The translations under genes and the position numbers were made by a program. This document shows, piece after piece, positions 6,790-13,064 of a stretch of 22,371 nt of DNA (positions are counted from its first letter, which is position 1; the number at the start of each line of letters is the position of its first letter). Origin of the DNA: a virus; the IMG/VR virus record IMGVR_UViG_3300008267_001396, positions 1-22,371 of that record; one strand, given 5' to 3'. The notes under the pieces are model-generated. The model ran no database searches. It was not told where the DNA came from and saw only the letters and a program-made list of their open reading frames with translations.

Positions 6790-7908
6790 CTATCCAATAT
6801 GTTCAAACTCTTGCTTTCTTATGAGCATGTTAGCTCTTGCGAATGAGTTCAATAGTACAATCATATGTTCTAAACTGGTCTTTAATGAAGCACTTACAGA
6901 AGAATTACCCACACTATAACACTGGTTGTACACTATCTTACCATCATGAATGTTAAGTCCTAGTGTTGCTCTTTCACCATCTTGTTCTACAGCATAGGCT
7001 AAATAGTTGCCATACTTTATAGAATTCCAATAGTTGGTGTAGACGCAGTGTTTCATCAGTTTACCCTCAAAGTACACTTCTTTTTGGGTCTTTAGAAGTT
7101 TAAACCCTGGATAGTTAAACTTATCATATGGCAAAAGAGATTCTACAACAACATCTTCCATATGTTCACCTTCTATATCCATTATGATTTTAGTCCACTG
7201 ATTGTGTTCTTCTGTTAGTCTTTTCTCACTCCACTTAAAGTCTATCTTTTTATCAAGTGTGAGCGCTTGCTGTATCATATCAAATACAAGATATTCTTGT
7301 TGTGAACTAATGATTGATTGACCTGAATACTTGTTAGTTTGCACATTAATCATCCATTCAAAGAAGTGGTTTACATCTTTAGCAACACTCATTGCTCTTA
7401 ACAGGTTTTGTTTGTTCTGGGTGTTATTACCAGTAAGCACATCTAAAAAGAGTTTAGGGCTTGCATCTTTAAATCTCATCACTTTAAGATAGGCTTTACA
7501 CACTTCTGTGTTGTTTGTAATCTTACCTATAAAAATCTTTTCAGCAATAGATTTAGTGATGTATGGTATAAGACCTGCGTGTAACCAGTTGCATTTGAAA
7601 TGGTCTAATACTAGTCTAATACTCTGTAACTCAAAGATGTTTTTACCAAACCATATAGAAAGCTTGTTATTCTTTATGGTGAAACCTTCTTTCTTTACAG
7701 CCTGCCTGTAATACCCTGACTTGCTTTTCTTTACAGCATATGTGGTGTATGCGTAATGTACAGAATCATCTTTATAGAGTATTTCTGCTTCTGATGCGTG
7801 TCTACTCATAAAGTTTCTGTAATAGAGCACATTCTTGTAGAGAGAGTTGGGCATTTTGAGGAAGTCTACTACCTCATCTTGCATTTTAAGGAGTTGTATT
7901 TTTTCCAT
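6790..7908 (-). CDS. PcfJ-like protein
   Basis: A 372-aa protein starting MEKIQLLKMQDEVVDFLKMPN. The first 250 residues are helical and basic. The C-terminal part has the PcfJ-like signature: EGKLMKHCVYTNYW, then IKYGNYLAYAVEQDGERATLGLNIHDGKIVYNQCYSVGN. That is the HC pair, the (Y/I)-x-(L/V) strand with charged EQDGERATL, and the Q-C-x-x-x-G-N ending. PcfJ-like proteins are known from conjugative plasmids and many phages; their biochemical function is not established. The frame is open a further 59 codons upstream to 8085, but that part reads unlike a protein and overlaps hairpin-rich sequence, so I prefer 7908. Confidence 0.72.
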   Translation of the reverse strand: MEKIQLLKMQDEVVDFLKMPNSLYKNVLYYRNFMSRHASEAEILYKDDSVHYAYTTYAVKKSKSGYYRQAVKKEGFTIKNNKLSIWFGKNIFELQSIRLVLDHFKCNWLHAGLIPYITKSIAEKIFIGKITNNTEVCKAYLKVMRFKDASPKLFLDVLTGNNTQNKQNLLRAMSVAKDVNHFFEWMINVQTNKYSGQSIISSQQEYLVFDMIQQALTLDKKIDFKWSEKRLTEEHNQWTKIIMDIEGEHMEDVVVESLLPYDKFNYPGFKLLKTQKEVYFEGKLMKHCVYTNYWNSIKYGNYLAYAVEQDGERATLGLNIHDGKIVYNQCYSVGNSSVSASLKTSLEHMIVLLNSFARANMLIRKQEFEHIG

Positions 7909-8056
7909 TAGGAATAAATTGAGGGGATTATAAAATATGACAGTCTGTTTTATCCAACTACAACTGTCGTGGCTGTCCCTGAGCAGTCCTCTTTTCTGGA
8001 CTATGTCCAATTTAGATTTCTGTTTTATAGTTACACTATACAGGTTAGGAATAAAT
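7908..8056 (-). repeat. 12-base direct repeat bracketing the PcfJ-like leader
   Basis: TTAGGAATAAAT occurs at 7908-7919 (touching the start codon of the PcfJ-like gene) and again at 8045-8056, 137 bases apart. The copies bracket a GC-richer stretch of 125 bases. They could be chance, a protein-binding pair, or the edges of an inserted or duplicated segment. Confidence 0.4.
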
Positions 8057-8180
8057 CGTTTAGAGACCAGCTCTAGGGTGATCAACCCTACCCTTTACGC
8101 TACTCTCAGGGTGAACAGACCAATGTGACTGCTACATCACTTCTCATCATCTAATGGCGAGACTAGACAGAGCTTACCTG
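7909..8180 (-). other. Gene-free, hairpin-rich leader of the PcfJ-like gene
   Basis: No convincing gene lies in these 272 bases. In the minus-strand RNA there are successive possible stems. GACAG/CTGTC lies at the far end, just after the 31-aa frame. ACCCT/AGGGT competes with or precedes TAGGGT/ACCCTA. Next come TATAGT/ACTATA with a GTA loop, AGTCC/GGACT and GACAGT/ACTGTC. The tract is visibly richer in G and C than its neighbours. It may be a structured leader or a small RNA; a 59-codon N-terminal extension of the PcfJ-like protein is the alternative. Confidence 0.45.
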
Positions 8181-8276
8181 TCACGTATCTTTACTAATAA
8201 GTGCTGACACTATTGCTCCTGCTATGAGAAACAATAGTATCAACACCTGTTTAAGCAACTCTTTTCTATCTGACAC
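8181..8276 (-). CDS. Possible single-pass membrane peptide, 31 aa, GTG start
   Basis: The frame reads VSDRKELLKQVLILLFLIAGAIVSALISKDT: a charged N-terminus, then about 19 hydrophobic residues (VLILLFLIAGAIVSALI), then a short polar tail. The GTG overlaps the last codons of the 116-aa membrane protein. Supported by composition and by being the fourth in a run of overlapping membrane frames; short length and a GTG start make it uncertain. Confidence 0.4.
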   Translation of the reverse strand: MSDRKELLKQVLILLFLIAGAIVSALISKDT

Positions 8277-8616
8277 GAGTCATGCATTTAGATCTGCCAT
8301 TGCAACCATATCCTGTGGGTGCACAGCTGTTCATTAGTACAACCATTGCTACAGCACATGCTATTAGGAATATAGACAATAGTCCTTGGTTCATAACTCT
8401 ATCGTCATGTCTTCTCTGGAACTCTGTGTTCCTTGGGCGTGGCTCTGTCATGATGAACATAAGTATGGATACAGCAGATAACACCATATAAGTGCACAGT
8501 TGTCCTAGTGATGTGTTACCAGACATTGTGCAAAATAGGTATACAAATGCAATAGTTGTGATTAGGGCAAATATGCCAATTGAGATGTGAAATGCTTTTT
8601 TCATTTGTTTAGACAT
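8266..8616 (-). CDS. Small membrane protein, three predicted segments, 116 aa
   Basis: After a basic start (MSKQMKKAF) come three hydrophobic segments: ISIGIFALITTIAFVYLF, TYMVLSAVSILMFIM and LLSIFLIACAVAMVVLM. A polar basic loop (EPRPRNTEFQRRHDDR) lies between the second and third. The tail is short, cysteine-containing and basic (SCAPTGYGCNGRSKC...). No family recognised. The size and three-segment plan are compatible with a class I holin, but no endolysin or spanin is in the window, and superinfection exclusion is an equal possibility. The start overlaps the upstream frame by 16 bases. Confidence 0.6.
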   Translation of the reverse strand: MSKQMKKAFHISIGIFALITTIAFVYLFCTMSGNTSLGQLCTYMVLSAVSILMFIMTEPRPRNTEFQRRHDDRVMNQGLLSIFLIACAVAMVVLMNSCAPTGYGCNGRSKCMTRVR

Positions 8617-8780
8617 TTTAGTTTTTGACGTTGGTTTACAATTATTATGAGCATAGCTAAGAAGACTATTGGTTCTATTATACAGAATACGAGTACATTG
8701 ATTTCAATATATCCCATACCTGTAACTTTTGCCATTATCTTCATGACTTGCACGCAGAAGTAGTAGATGAGTTCAATCAT
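8601..8780 (-). CDS. Small membrane protein, 59 aa
   Basis: The frame MIELIYYFCVQVMKIMAKVTG continues into a strong hydrophobic segment (INVLVFCIIEPIVFLAMLIIIV) and a basic tail (NQRQKLKCLNK), giving one clear and one weak membrane segment. The ATG overlaps the upstream TGA (ATGATTGA) and the stop overlaps the next gene by 16 bases. No family recognised. Confidence 0.55.
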   Translation of the reverse strand: MIELIYYFCVQVMKIMAKVTGMGYIEINVLVFCIIEPIVFLAMLIIIVNQRQKLKCLNK

Positions 8781-8946
8781 CGTTTAAGTTTTTAAGGTTT
8801 TGAAATGTTGTTAATACACCTATGACAGATAGTAGATAAATCCATGCTAGTATCATGTAGAATGCGTGTCTGCTGTGTATGTTAAAGGATATAAAAAGTG
8901 TTAGCAATCCTAATAAGACTGCTAACACATTAATTATCTTTCTCAT
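8773..8946 (-). CDS. Small membrane protein, two predicted segments, 57 aa
   Basis: The frame begins MRKIINVLAVLLGLLTLFISF, a positively charged start and hydrophobic helix. After a His/Arg turn (NIHSRHAF) comes a second helix (YMILAWIYLLSVIGVLTTF) and an acidic tail (LNDD), so both ends probably face the cytoplasm. Its ATG overlaps the TGA of the MYG1-like gene (ATGA). It is the first of four overlapping membrane frames. Small two-helix phage proteins include holins and antiholins, but function is not shown here. Confidence 0.55.
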   Translation of the reverse strand: MRKIINVLAVLLGLLTLFISFNIHSRHAFYMILAWIYLLSVIGVLTTFQNLKNLNDD

Positions 8947-9692
8947 ACTCTTGATATTATAGAAGACACTCTAGCACAGGCTATAGCATCTTCTTTGTTA
9001 TCAAATACAGCTAAGAACTTGTTAGAGTGGATGAAATTCTCTTTACCAATGGAAACAAGATGATGATTTACACTATCTCTAGTGAGGAGATTCCATTTAC
9101 CAGCTTGAGGGTAAACGAGGAACATTTCTTCTTCATATCTTTTCCAATGAGAAGGGAAGGCGTTGCACACTACTATGTCATCACCTTTTCTTTCACCACT
9201 ATCCCAGATTTCTCTAGATAGAGTAGCTCTTTCTACGTTCTCTTTACAAGACTGGATGTAGTTACGACATACCCATACAGCTTTATCAAACCCATCTTCA
9301 AGGTTGTTAAAGCTTTTGATAAGGGTGTTAAACTGGAAACCATTCTTATCTTGGGGTCCGTTGCAGTCTATGTCACTAATCTCTAGGAGTGTATCTATTA
9401 ACTCATCATATATGTCACCATCAATATAACTTTTGTTATAGAGATGTTTGAAGAGTAGTACACAGGCAGAGTGGAGATTGCTGTCTTGGTGGTGGTCAAA
9501 GTTGTTAAGCTCTTTATTATATAGACCTCCTACATCAACAATCCAGATGTCTGGGTTGGTGAATTCATCTGCAGCAATGTTCCTAGTTCTTTCTACAGGA
9601 AGGGTTGGTCTAATAAACTCTAATAAGAGAGCAACAGACATAACATCATCAGCATGGAAGATGCTATCGTGGGTGATTACTTTACTAATCAT
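8943..9692 (-). CDS. MYG1-family (UPF0160) DHH-like metal hydrolase
   Basis: A 249-aa protein from MISKVITHDSIFHADD. It has the family's metal motifs: THDSIFHADD (7-16, with His and Asp pairs), IVDVGG (51-56) and NFDHHQ (64-69, the DHH triad). These are followed by a helical middle and a C-terminal domain with the SIGKENFIHSNKFLAVFDNKEDAI ending. The family is distantly related to DHH phosphoesterases; human MYG1 is reported as a 3'-5' RNA exonuclease. In this phage a role in RNA turnover is a reasonable guess. The frame opens further upstream to 9773, but family proteins start just before THD, and the extension overlaps the upstream gene, so 9692 is the likely start. The N-terminal motifs make the family call strong. 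Confidence 0.82.
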   Translation of the reverse strand: MISKVITHDSIFHADDVMSVALLLEFIRPTLPVERTRNIAADEFTNPDIWIVDVGGLYNKELNNFDHHQDSNLHSACVLLFKHLYNKSYIDGDIYDELIDTLLEISDIDCNGPQDKNGFQFNTLIKSFNNLEDGFDKAVWVCRNYIQSCKENVERATLSREIWDSGERKGDDIVVCNAFPSHWKRYEEEMFLVYPQAGKWNLLTRDSVNHHLVSIGKENFIHSNKFLAVFDNKEDAIACARVSSIISRV

Positions 9693-9726
9693 GGGATTTA
9701 TAGTTTTTGTGGTGAATAATACAGGT

Positions 9727-9954
9727 TTAATTAATCTTAGTGTAGTATATAATAGACTCCTGCTCATCTTCATTTATTATATCAAACAATCTTTTACTAC
9801 TGATAAAGTTTTCAGTGTGTCCAGAAGGGTAGACAATAACAATTTGGGTGTCAGGTTTGTAGGATTTTGGGCTGTCCTCTTTGTCTTTTCTATTCTTCAT
9901 CTTACTAATATCATCATAAGAGAAGTTACTACTTTTAATTACTAATGTATCCAT
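9727..9954 (-). CDS. Hypothetical protein, 75 aa
   Basis: A small soluble protein (MDTLVIKSSNFSYDDISKMKNRKDKED...) with a charged middle and a short strand-rich core (TQIVIVYPSGHTENFISS), then an acidic tail. No family recognised. It lies 34 bases upstream of the MYG1-like gene and directly downstream of the structured gene-free tract, so it is likely the first gene of that operon. Confidence 0.6.
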   Translation of the reverse strand: MDTLVIKSSNFSYDDISKMKNRKDKEDSPKSYKPDTQIVIVYPSGHTENFISSKRLFDIINEDEQESIIYYTKIN

Positions 9955-10250
9955 CTTATTTATATTTGGGGTTTATATTAGAAGGAATAAGAGAAGACTA
10001 TAACATAATCTTCTCCATCCTTCTGTAGTTATTCTGTTATACATCAATAGGACGAGACTACATACCTTCCTAATGACAACTTTCAATACCCTCTAGAAGG
10101 GTTGTACCTATATAGCTATATACTCGCGCAAAATTCAGTAACACTACTATGCATAACATATTAGTGTATTAGTGAGAGGTTTCCTGCCACACAAAGAGAG
10201 AGACCAACTAACATTTTATAACATGTTAGTCAGTCTTCTTGTGGGTTATG
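9955..10250. other. Gene-free, highly structured tract
   Basis: There is no convincing gene on either strand. The region holds four clear hairpins. One at 9980-10024 has two 7-bp stems in line (AGAAGGA/TCCTTCT outside GAGAAGA/TCTTCTC). One at 10089-10110 is built on CCCT/AGGG. One at 10141-10167 pairs ACACTA/TAGTGT. One at 10187-10244 is a long imperfect stem, from CCACA/TGTGG to a terminal CTAACAT/ATGTTAG. The spacer also has the TATAGCTATATACT element. It could be a non-coding RNA locus, an operon leader or a replication origin. Confidence 0.5.
10111..10138 (+). promoter_or_regulatory. Shared intergenic element, variant copy C
   Basis: TATAGCTATATACT followed by GCAAAATT after two extra bases. 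The portal-scaffold copy has TATAGCTGTATACT then GCAAAATT after one base. The match across two unrelated spacers suggests a common site. Confidence 0.35.
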
Positions 10251-10275
10251 ATAAAAAACCCCCCGAAGGGGGTCT
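10251..10275 (-). terminator. UUCG-loop terminator of the 135-aa gene
   Basis: On the minus strand ACCCCC-TTCG-GGGGGT forms a very stable tetraloop hairpin followed by TTTTT. It lies 10 bases past the TAA-side end of the 135-aa gene, which is thus a single-gene unit. Confidence 0.92.
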
Positions 10276-10284
10276 TAAAGTCCT

Positions 10285-10692
10285 TTAGGACTTTGCACCA
10301 GCACGCCTGCGTGTAGGTGCTACAGGTGCATCATCTTTAGATGTGTCACCTAGTATTGCAGACTCGAGCTTTTCAAGATCGATGTCTGCATACAGACGTG
10401 TAGACTTCCTGGGTTCAGGAAGGTCTTTACCATGTCTGTCCTGGGTGTAGTAGACTGGTTCATCAGTCTGCACATCCCAGTCAATCTTATCGCCTACTGA
10501 GAGGGACTCGAAGTAGGTGTTGATTGCATCGATGATGTCATCAGATACTTCTGATGCATCAGCGAGGTACTTCAAAGATGGTACATGGTACACTGTACCT
10601 GACCATCTTTTAAGACCTAATTTCTTAGACTCTCTAGGAGCATTTGGAGTTACCAATAGTGATCCTCCCTTGTTAATTCTTTTGATATACAT
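10285..10692 (-). CDS. Hypothetical protein, 135 aa, basic Ala/Pro tail
   Basis: A soluble protein (MYIKRINKGGSLLVTPNAPRE...) with a mixed alpha/beta body to about residue 100, an acidic helix (DIDLEKLESAILG) and a disordered basic tail (APVAPTRRRAGAKS). Its codon use is visibly GC-richer than its neighbours, which with a private terminator suggests high or separate expression. It is the first minus-strand gene of the divergence region. No family recognised; the basic tail could bind nucleic acid. Confidence 0.68.
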   Translation of the reverse strand: MYIKRINKGGSLLVTPNAPRESKKLGLKRWSGTVYHVPSLKYLADASEVSDDIIDAINTYFESLSVGDKIDWDVQTDEPVYYTQDRHGKDLPEPRKSTRLYADIDLEKLESAILGDTSKDDAPVAPTRRRAGAKS

Positions 10693-10807
10693 ATTGTATG
10701 ATTTTATGACAGGGGGTCATTCCCCTGCCAAATAAAGGTGGGGGAGTTGTTGGTTAGGACCCATTACACCATCTAACACAGACCAAAAATTTTGGGGATA
10801 AAAAAAA

Positions 10808-10846
10808 TTTGGATTACACCAAAATGATTCTATAATTTTGTATATT
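10808..10846 (+). promoter_or_regulatory. Bacteroidetes-type -33/-7 promoter
   Basis: TTTG at 10808-10811 and TAATTTTG at 10833-10840 match the Bacteroidetes -33 TTTG and -7 TAnnTTTG consensus at a plausible 21-base spacing. The -7 box overlaps a copy of the phage's repeated ATTTTGTATATT motif. A 6-bp hairpin starts a few bases past the expected start site, so the leader of about 190 bases to the next gene would begin with a stable stem. Confidence 0.5.
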
Positions 10847-11029
10847 ATTAGTGTATCTCCTGTATACCACAGGAATCACCCTTGAAGGTCTCAAAAGATA
10901 TATAGAGGGTCAGACGTTGGATGGTAGGTGTAAATAACACTGAGATTTCTCCGACAGATACATCTTAAATAAAAACATTTATTAATATGTACAAAGTTTC
11001 CTAGGGGAGAGGTGTATCTTCTCATGAAA

Positions 11030-11041
11030 ATTTTGTATATT
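11030..11041 (+). promoter_or_regulatory. Repeated ATTTTGTATATT motif before the 99-aa gene
   Basis: An exact 12-base match to 10835-10846 and 21003-21014. It ends only 8 bases before the ATG at 11050, so if it is a promoter the transcript would have almost no leader. Confidence 0.45.
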
Positions 11042-11049
11042 GTATTGTA

Positions 11050-11349
11050 ATGAGATACTTTGTTAAGTTAGATAAAAATCAACATCCTGTACCAGGGTCA
11101 TTAGTGTATAACACCACTATTCCTAAAAAGGGTAAATGGTTTGAGATAATTAAACCCTGTCTAGATGAAGATAGTCATTGCATACAGTCTCCTAAGCCTG
11201 AGGGCTATTTCCAGAAATTAAAATTCTACTATCTCACTGACTGTGACTGCCAGCCTATAGCTGGGTCTAATGTGTCTGCCTATTGTAAACCTACAACGGG
11301 TAATTACATAGAATACTTTCCTACATGCTTAATAAAACCCTGTGAATAA
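11050..11349 (+). CDS. Cys-containing hypothetical protein, 99 aa
   Basis: A small protein (MRYFVKLDKNQHPVPGSLVYNT...) with seven cysteines, mostly toward the C-terminus (CDCQPIAG, YCKP, TCLIKPCE). It looks beta-rich, without a signal peptide or membrane segment. The cysteines could bind metal, but spacing does not match a standard zinc finger. It is the first plus-strand gene and is followed 16 bases later by the PhoH-like gene. No family recognised. Confidence 0.65.
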   Translation: MRYFVKLDKNQHPVPGSLVYNTTIPKKGKWFEIIKPCLDEDSHCIQSPKPEGYFQKLKFYYLTDCDCQPIAGSNVSAYCKPTTGNYIEYFPTCLIKPCE

Positions 11350-11365
11350 TGCTTAAATTCATTTT

Positions 11366-12019
11366 ATGAAAGAACCAAACAGAGAGCGTAAGAATGATAT
11401 TAAATATAAAGTGACGCTCAATGATGAGCAGAAAGAAGTGAAGAGGTTGATAAGAGAAAACCAAATTGTTGTTATAACAGGAAGAGCAGGATGTGGTAAG
11501 AGCTTAGTGTCAGCCCAGACAGCTTTAGACTTCCTATTTAAAAAAGAATATGAACACATCTATGTTACACGTGCAGCTGTGGAAGTTGGTCATTCTCTTG
11601 GGTTTCTCCCTGGTAGCCTATCTGAGAAGTTTGATCCCTACCTTGAGGCCTTTCAAGAAAACCTTACAAAATGTTATGATGAAGCTAAAATACAATCTCT
11701 TATTAATGATGAAAAAATTAAATCCCTTCCAGTACAGTTTATTAGAGGAAAAACTATTGATGATATCCTTGTGGTGGAAGAAGCACAAAATCTCACAAAA
11801 CCTGAAATCCTTGCTATACTCACTAGGCTCGGGAAAAATGGTAAGATAGTTGTCAATGGTGACAATGAACAGAAAGATATTAAAGATCCTTACAATGGCC
11901 TATCCTACATAATAGAACTCTCTAAGAAAATACCAGAGATCAAATGGGTGAAACTCAAACACAACCATCGATCAGATCTGGTGGGGAAAATACTAGACTA
12001 TGAATACAAGGGGAGCTAA
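11366..12019 (+). CDS. phoH: PhoH-like ATPase
   Basis: A 217-aa protein with the PhoH pattern: LNDEQKEVKRLIRENQIVVITGRAGCGKS with the P-loop at 39-46. Then come TRAAVEVGHSLGFLPGSLSEKFDPYL, the RG(K/R)T segment FIRGKTIDD, Walker B ILVVEEAQNLT (134-144), and a final GDNEQKDI with HNHRSDLVGKIL. PhoH-like proteins are cytoplasmic ATPases common in large phages; some relatives act on RNA, but the phage role is not settled. It lacks the KH domain of bacterial PhoH and matches the short phage form. It ends at its own terminator, so it is separated from the operon that follows. Confidence 0.92.
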   Translation: MKEPNRERKNDIKYKVTLNDEQKEVKRLIRENQIVVITGRAGCGKSLVSAQTALDFLFKKEYEHIYVTRAAVEVGHSLGFLPGSLSEKFDPYLEAFQENLTKCYDEAKIQSLINDEKIKSLPVQFIRGKTIDDILVVEEAQNLTKPEILAILTRLGKNGKIVVNGDNEQKDIKDPYNGLSYIIELSKKIPEIKWVKLKHNHRSDLVGKILDYEYKGS

Positions 12020-12032
12020 GCTCTCCTTTTTT
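12010..12032 (+). terminator. Rho-independent terminator after PhoH-like gene
   Basis: GGGGAGC pairs with GCTCTCC (7 bp, one G-T pair) around the TAA stop codon itself as loop, followed by six T residues. Confidence 0.88.
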
Positions 12033-12123
12033 ATTTACACACACTCTGTTAATAAATAAATATTAAATATTAAATATTTAGTTTTAAATTTGGAAAGTTT
12101 AAATATTTAAAGTATATTATATT
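12033..12123 (+). promoter_or_regulatory. AT-rich promoter region of the packaging operon
   Basis: The 91 bases are almost all A/T with repeated AAATATT units. TTTGGA at 12089 lies 19 bases before AGTATATTATATT, which ends right before the ATG at 12124. GTATATT is shared with the ATTTTGTATATT motif upstream of the 99-aa and scaffold genes. A transcript starting here would have a very short leader. Confidence 0.5.
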
Positions 12124-12360
12124 ATGAAAGGAAAGAAAAACTACAGAGTGGAGCTTATTGAAGAAGGCAAGCTTTCACATTACAGAGTGACAACAAACCA
12201 GTATGGTGAAGAAATTAGAGTGCCTGTTATTGATGCCAGAGATGGTATTGTTGAAAGGATTATTGCAATGGGTGTAATTAAAAGATCTAGGGGTAGTAAG
12301 TATATTGCTTACAATGAATACCACAGGTCACATAAGACTAAAAAGAATTTGTCAATTTAA
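12124..12360 (+). CDS. Basic hypothetical protein, 78 aa
   Basis: A basic protein (MKGKKNYRVELIEEGKLSHYRV...) with a small beta-rich body, then RIIAMGVIKRSRGSKYIAYNEYHRSHKTKKNL. The charge suggests nucleic-acid binding, which is inference only. First gene of the operon leading to the terminase; no family recognised. Confidence 0.65.
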   Translation: MKGKKNYRVELIEEGKLSHYRVTTNQYGEEIRVPVIDARDGIVERIIAMGVIKRSRGSKYIAYNEYHRSHKTKKNLSI

Positions 12361-12371
12361 AACCAATAAAT

Positions 12372-12689
12372 ATGTCAGAAGAAACAAAACAACCAACCAA
12401 AGAAGAGGTTATAGAATTTCTTAATGAGAGTATTGAAATCTCTAAACTAAGAGCTGATCTTCAAGACTACAACACTAGGATTGCTGTAGGTAGAGCTGAA
12501 GAATTAAAAGCTTTAGCATTTATTGCTAACCTTACAAATCCTAAAGGAGATGAGCAAGTGACGCACACTGTCACTCAGGAAGACTATGAAGCTAACCCTC
12601 AGTTGGCAGAGATGGGTATTTCTGTAGGTGATGAGGTGATGATTCCTAAAGAACAAGCTAGAAAATTAAAAAGAAAAACTGAAGAATAA
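12372..12689 (+). CDS. Hypothetical helical protein, 105 aa
   Basis: A soluble, acidic protein. The first half is helical (KEEVIEFLNESIEISKLRADLQDYNTRIAVGRAEEL), likely a coiled coil. The second half is a more extended segment with VGDEVMIPKEQARKLKRKTEE at the end. It starts 11 bases after the previous gene with the A-rich leader seen at most starts here, and ends 3 bases before the next ATG. No recognised family. Confidence 0.65.
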   Translation: MSEETKQPTKEEVIEFLNESIEISKLRADLQDYNTRIAVGRAEELKALAFIANLTNPKGDEQVTHTVTQEDYEANPQLAEMGISVGDEVMIPKEQARKLKRKTEE

Positions 12690-12692
12690 ACC

Positions 12693-13064
12693 ATGGCTGT
12701 TGTAAATCAAGTTGAGAAAAAAGCTAAAATGGACAAGTTTTCCATTGTTCAATATCAGATAGTGACACATTGTTTTCTATCTGGAATTATGCTAAGTAGT
12801 GCAGAACTATCCTGTCTATCCATGTTAGCTTTAGAAGGAGAGCAGGAGCTAAACTCTTTTTGTCAAAAGATGTTTGGTAATTCTATTTTTAAATCTCCTC
12901 AAACTGTAAGAAATACAATAGCTAAAGCAGAGAAAAATAGTTTGGTGATAAAGGAGGGGAAGAGTAAGAAAAAGATTTACATCAACCCCTCCCTTAAAAT
13001 ACAAACTGATGGTAACATATTTCTAAACTATAAATTCTTATCAGTTGCGCCCACAGAAAGTTAA
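12693..13064 (+). CDS. Winged-helix-like protein, 123 aa
   Basis: The order of secondary structure fits a winged helix: FSIVQYQIVTHCFLSGIMLSSAELSCLSMLALEGE, then SIFKSPQTVRNTIAKAEKNSLVIKEGKSKKKIYINPSL. The latter holds a recognition-helix-like segment (SPQTVRNTIAKAEK) and a beta hairpin (LVIKEGKSKKKIYI). Such proteins bind DNA as regulators or replication/packaging factors. It sits next to an HU/IHF-like gene, and their frames overlap by 20 bases. The fold call comes from sequence pattern alone. Confidence 0.6.
   Translation: MAVVNQVEKKAKMDKFSIVQYQIVTHCFLSGIMLSSAELSCLSMLALEGEQELNSFCQKMFGNSIFKSPQTVRNTIAKAEKNSLVIKEGKSKKKIYINPSLKIQTDGNIFLNYKFLSVAPTES

Larger units (their letters stand above)
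10693..11049. promoter_or_regulatory. Divergent promoter region between the two genome arms
   Basis: This 357-base spacer separates minus-strand and plus-strand genes. It has no gene. It holds a hairpin CAGGGG/CCCCTG (10707-10728), a small stem TTTGG/CCAAA (10808-10825), a host-type plus-strand promoter (10808-10840), and a hairpin TCCTGT/ACAGGA (10858-10874) right after it. The 12-base ATTTTGTATATT motif occurs twice (10835-10846 and 11030-11041). GTGTATCT(C/T)CT is also repeated at about 10851 and 11012. Transcription probably starts in both directions here. Confidence 0.6.

Noticed and set aside
7909-8085. N-terminal extension of the PcfJ-like frame
   Set aside because: The added 59 residues do not look like part of a folded domain and coincide with several hairpins; kept only as an alternative.
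8086-8130. Possible T-arm-like TAGGG-TTGATCA-CCCTA as part of a tRNA
   Set aside because: The loop lacks TTCRA and no acceptor partner or anticodon arm can be found.
9693-9773. N-terminal extension of the MYG1-like frame
   Set aside because: Adds 27 residues before the family's natural start at THDSIFHADD and overlaps the upstream 75-aa gene.
9448-9945. 165-codon plus-strand frame
   Set aside because: Lies opposite the MYG1-like and 75-aa genes, whose motifs and coupled starts are convincing; it is a mirror frame.
10741-10800. Possible tRNA in the divergence region
   Set aside because: One strand shows a D-arm-like TTAGATGGTGTAA, but there is no T arm or matching acceptor stem.
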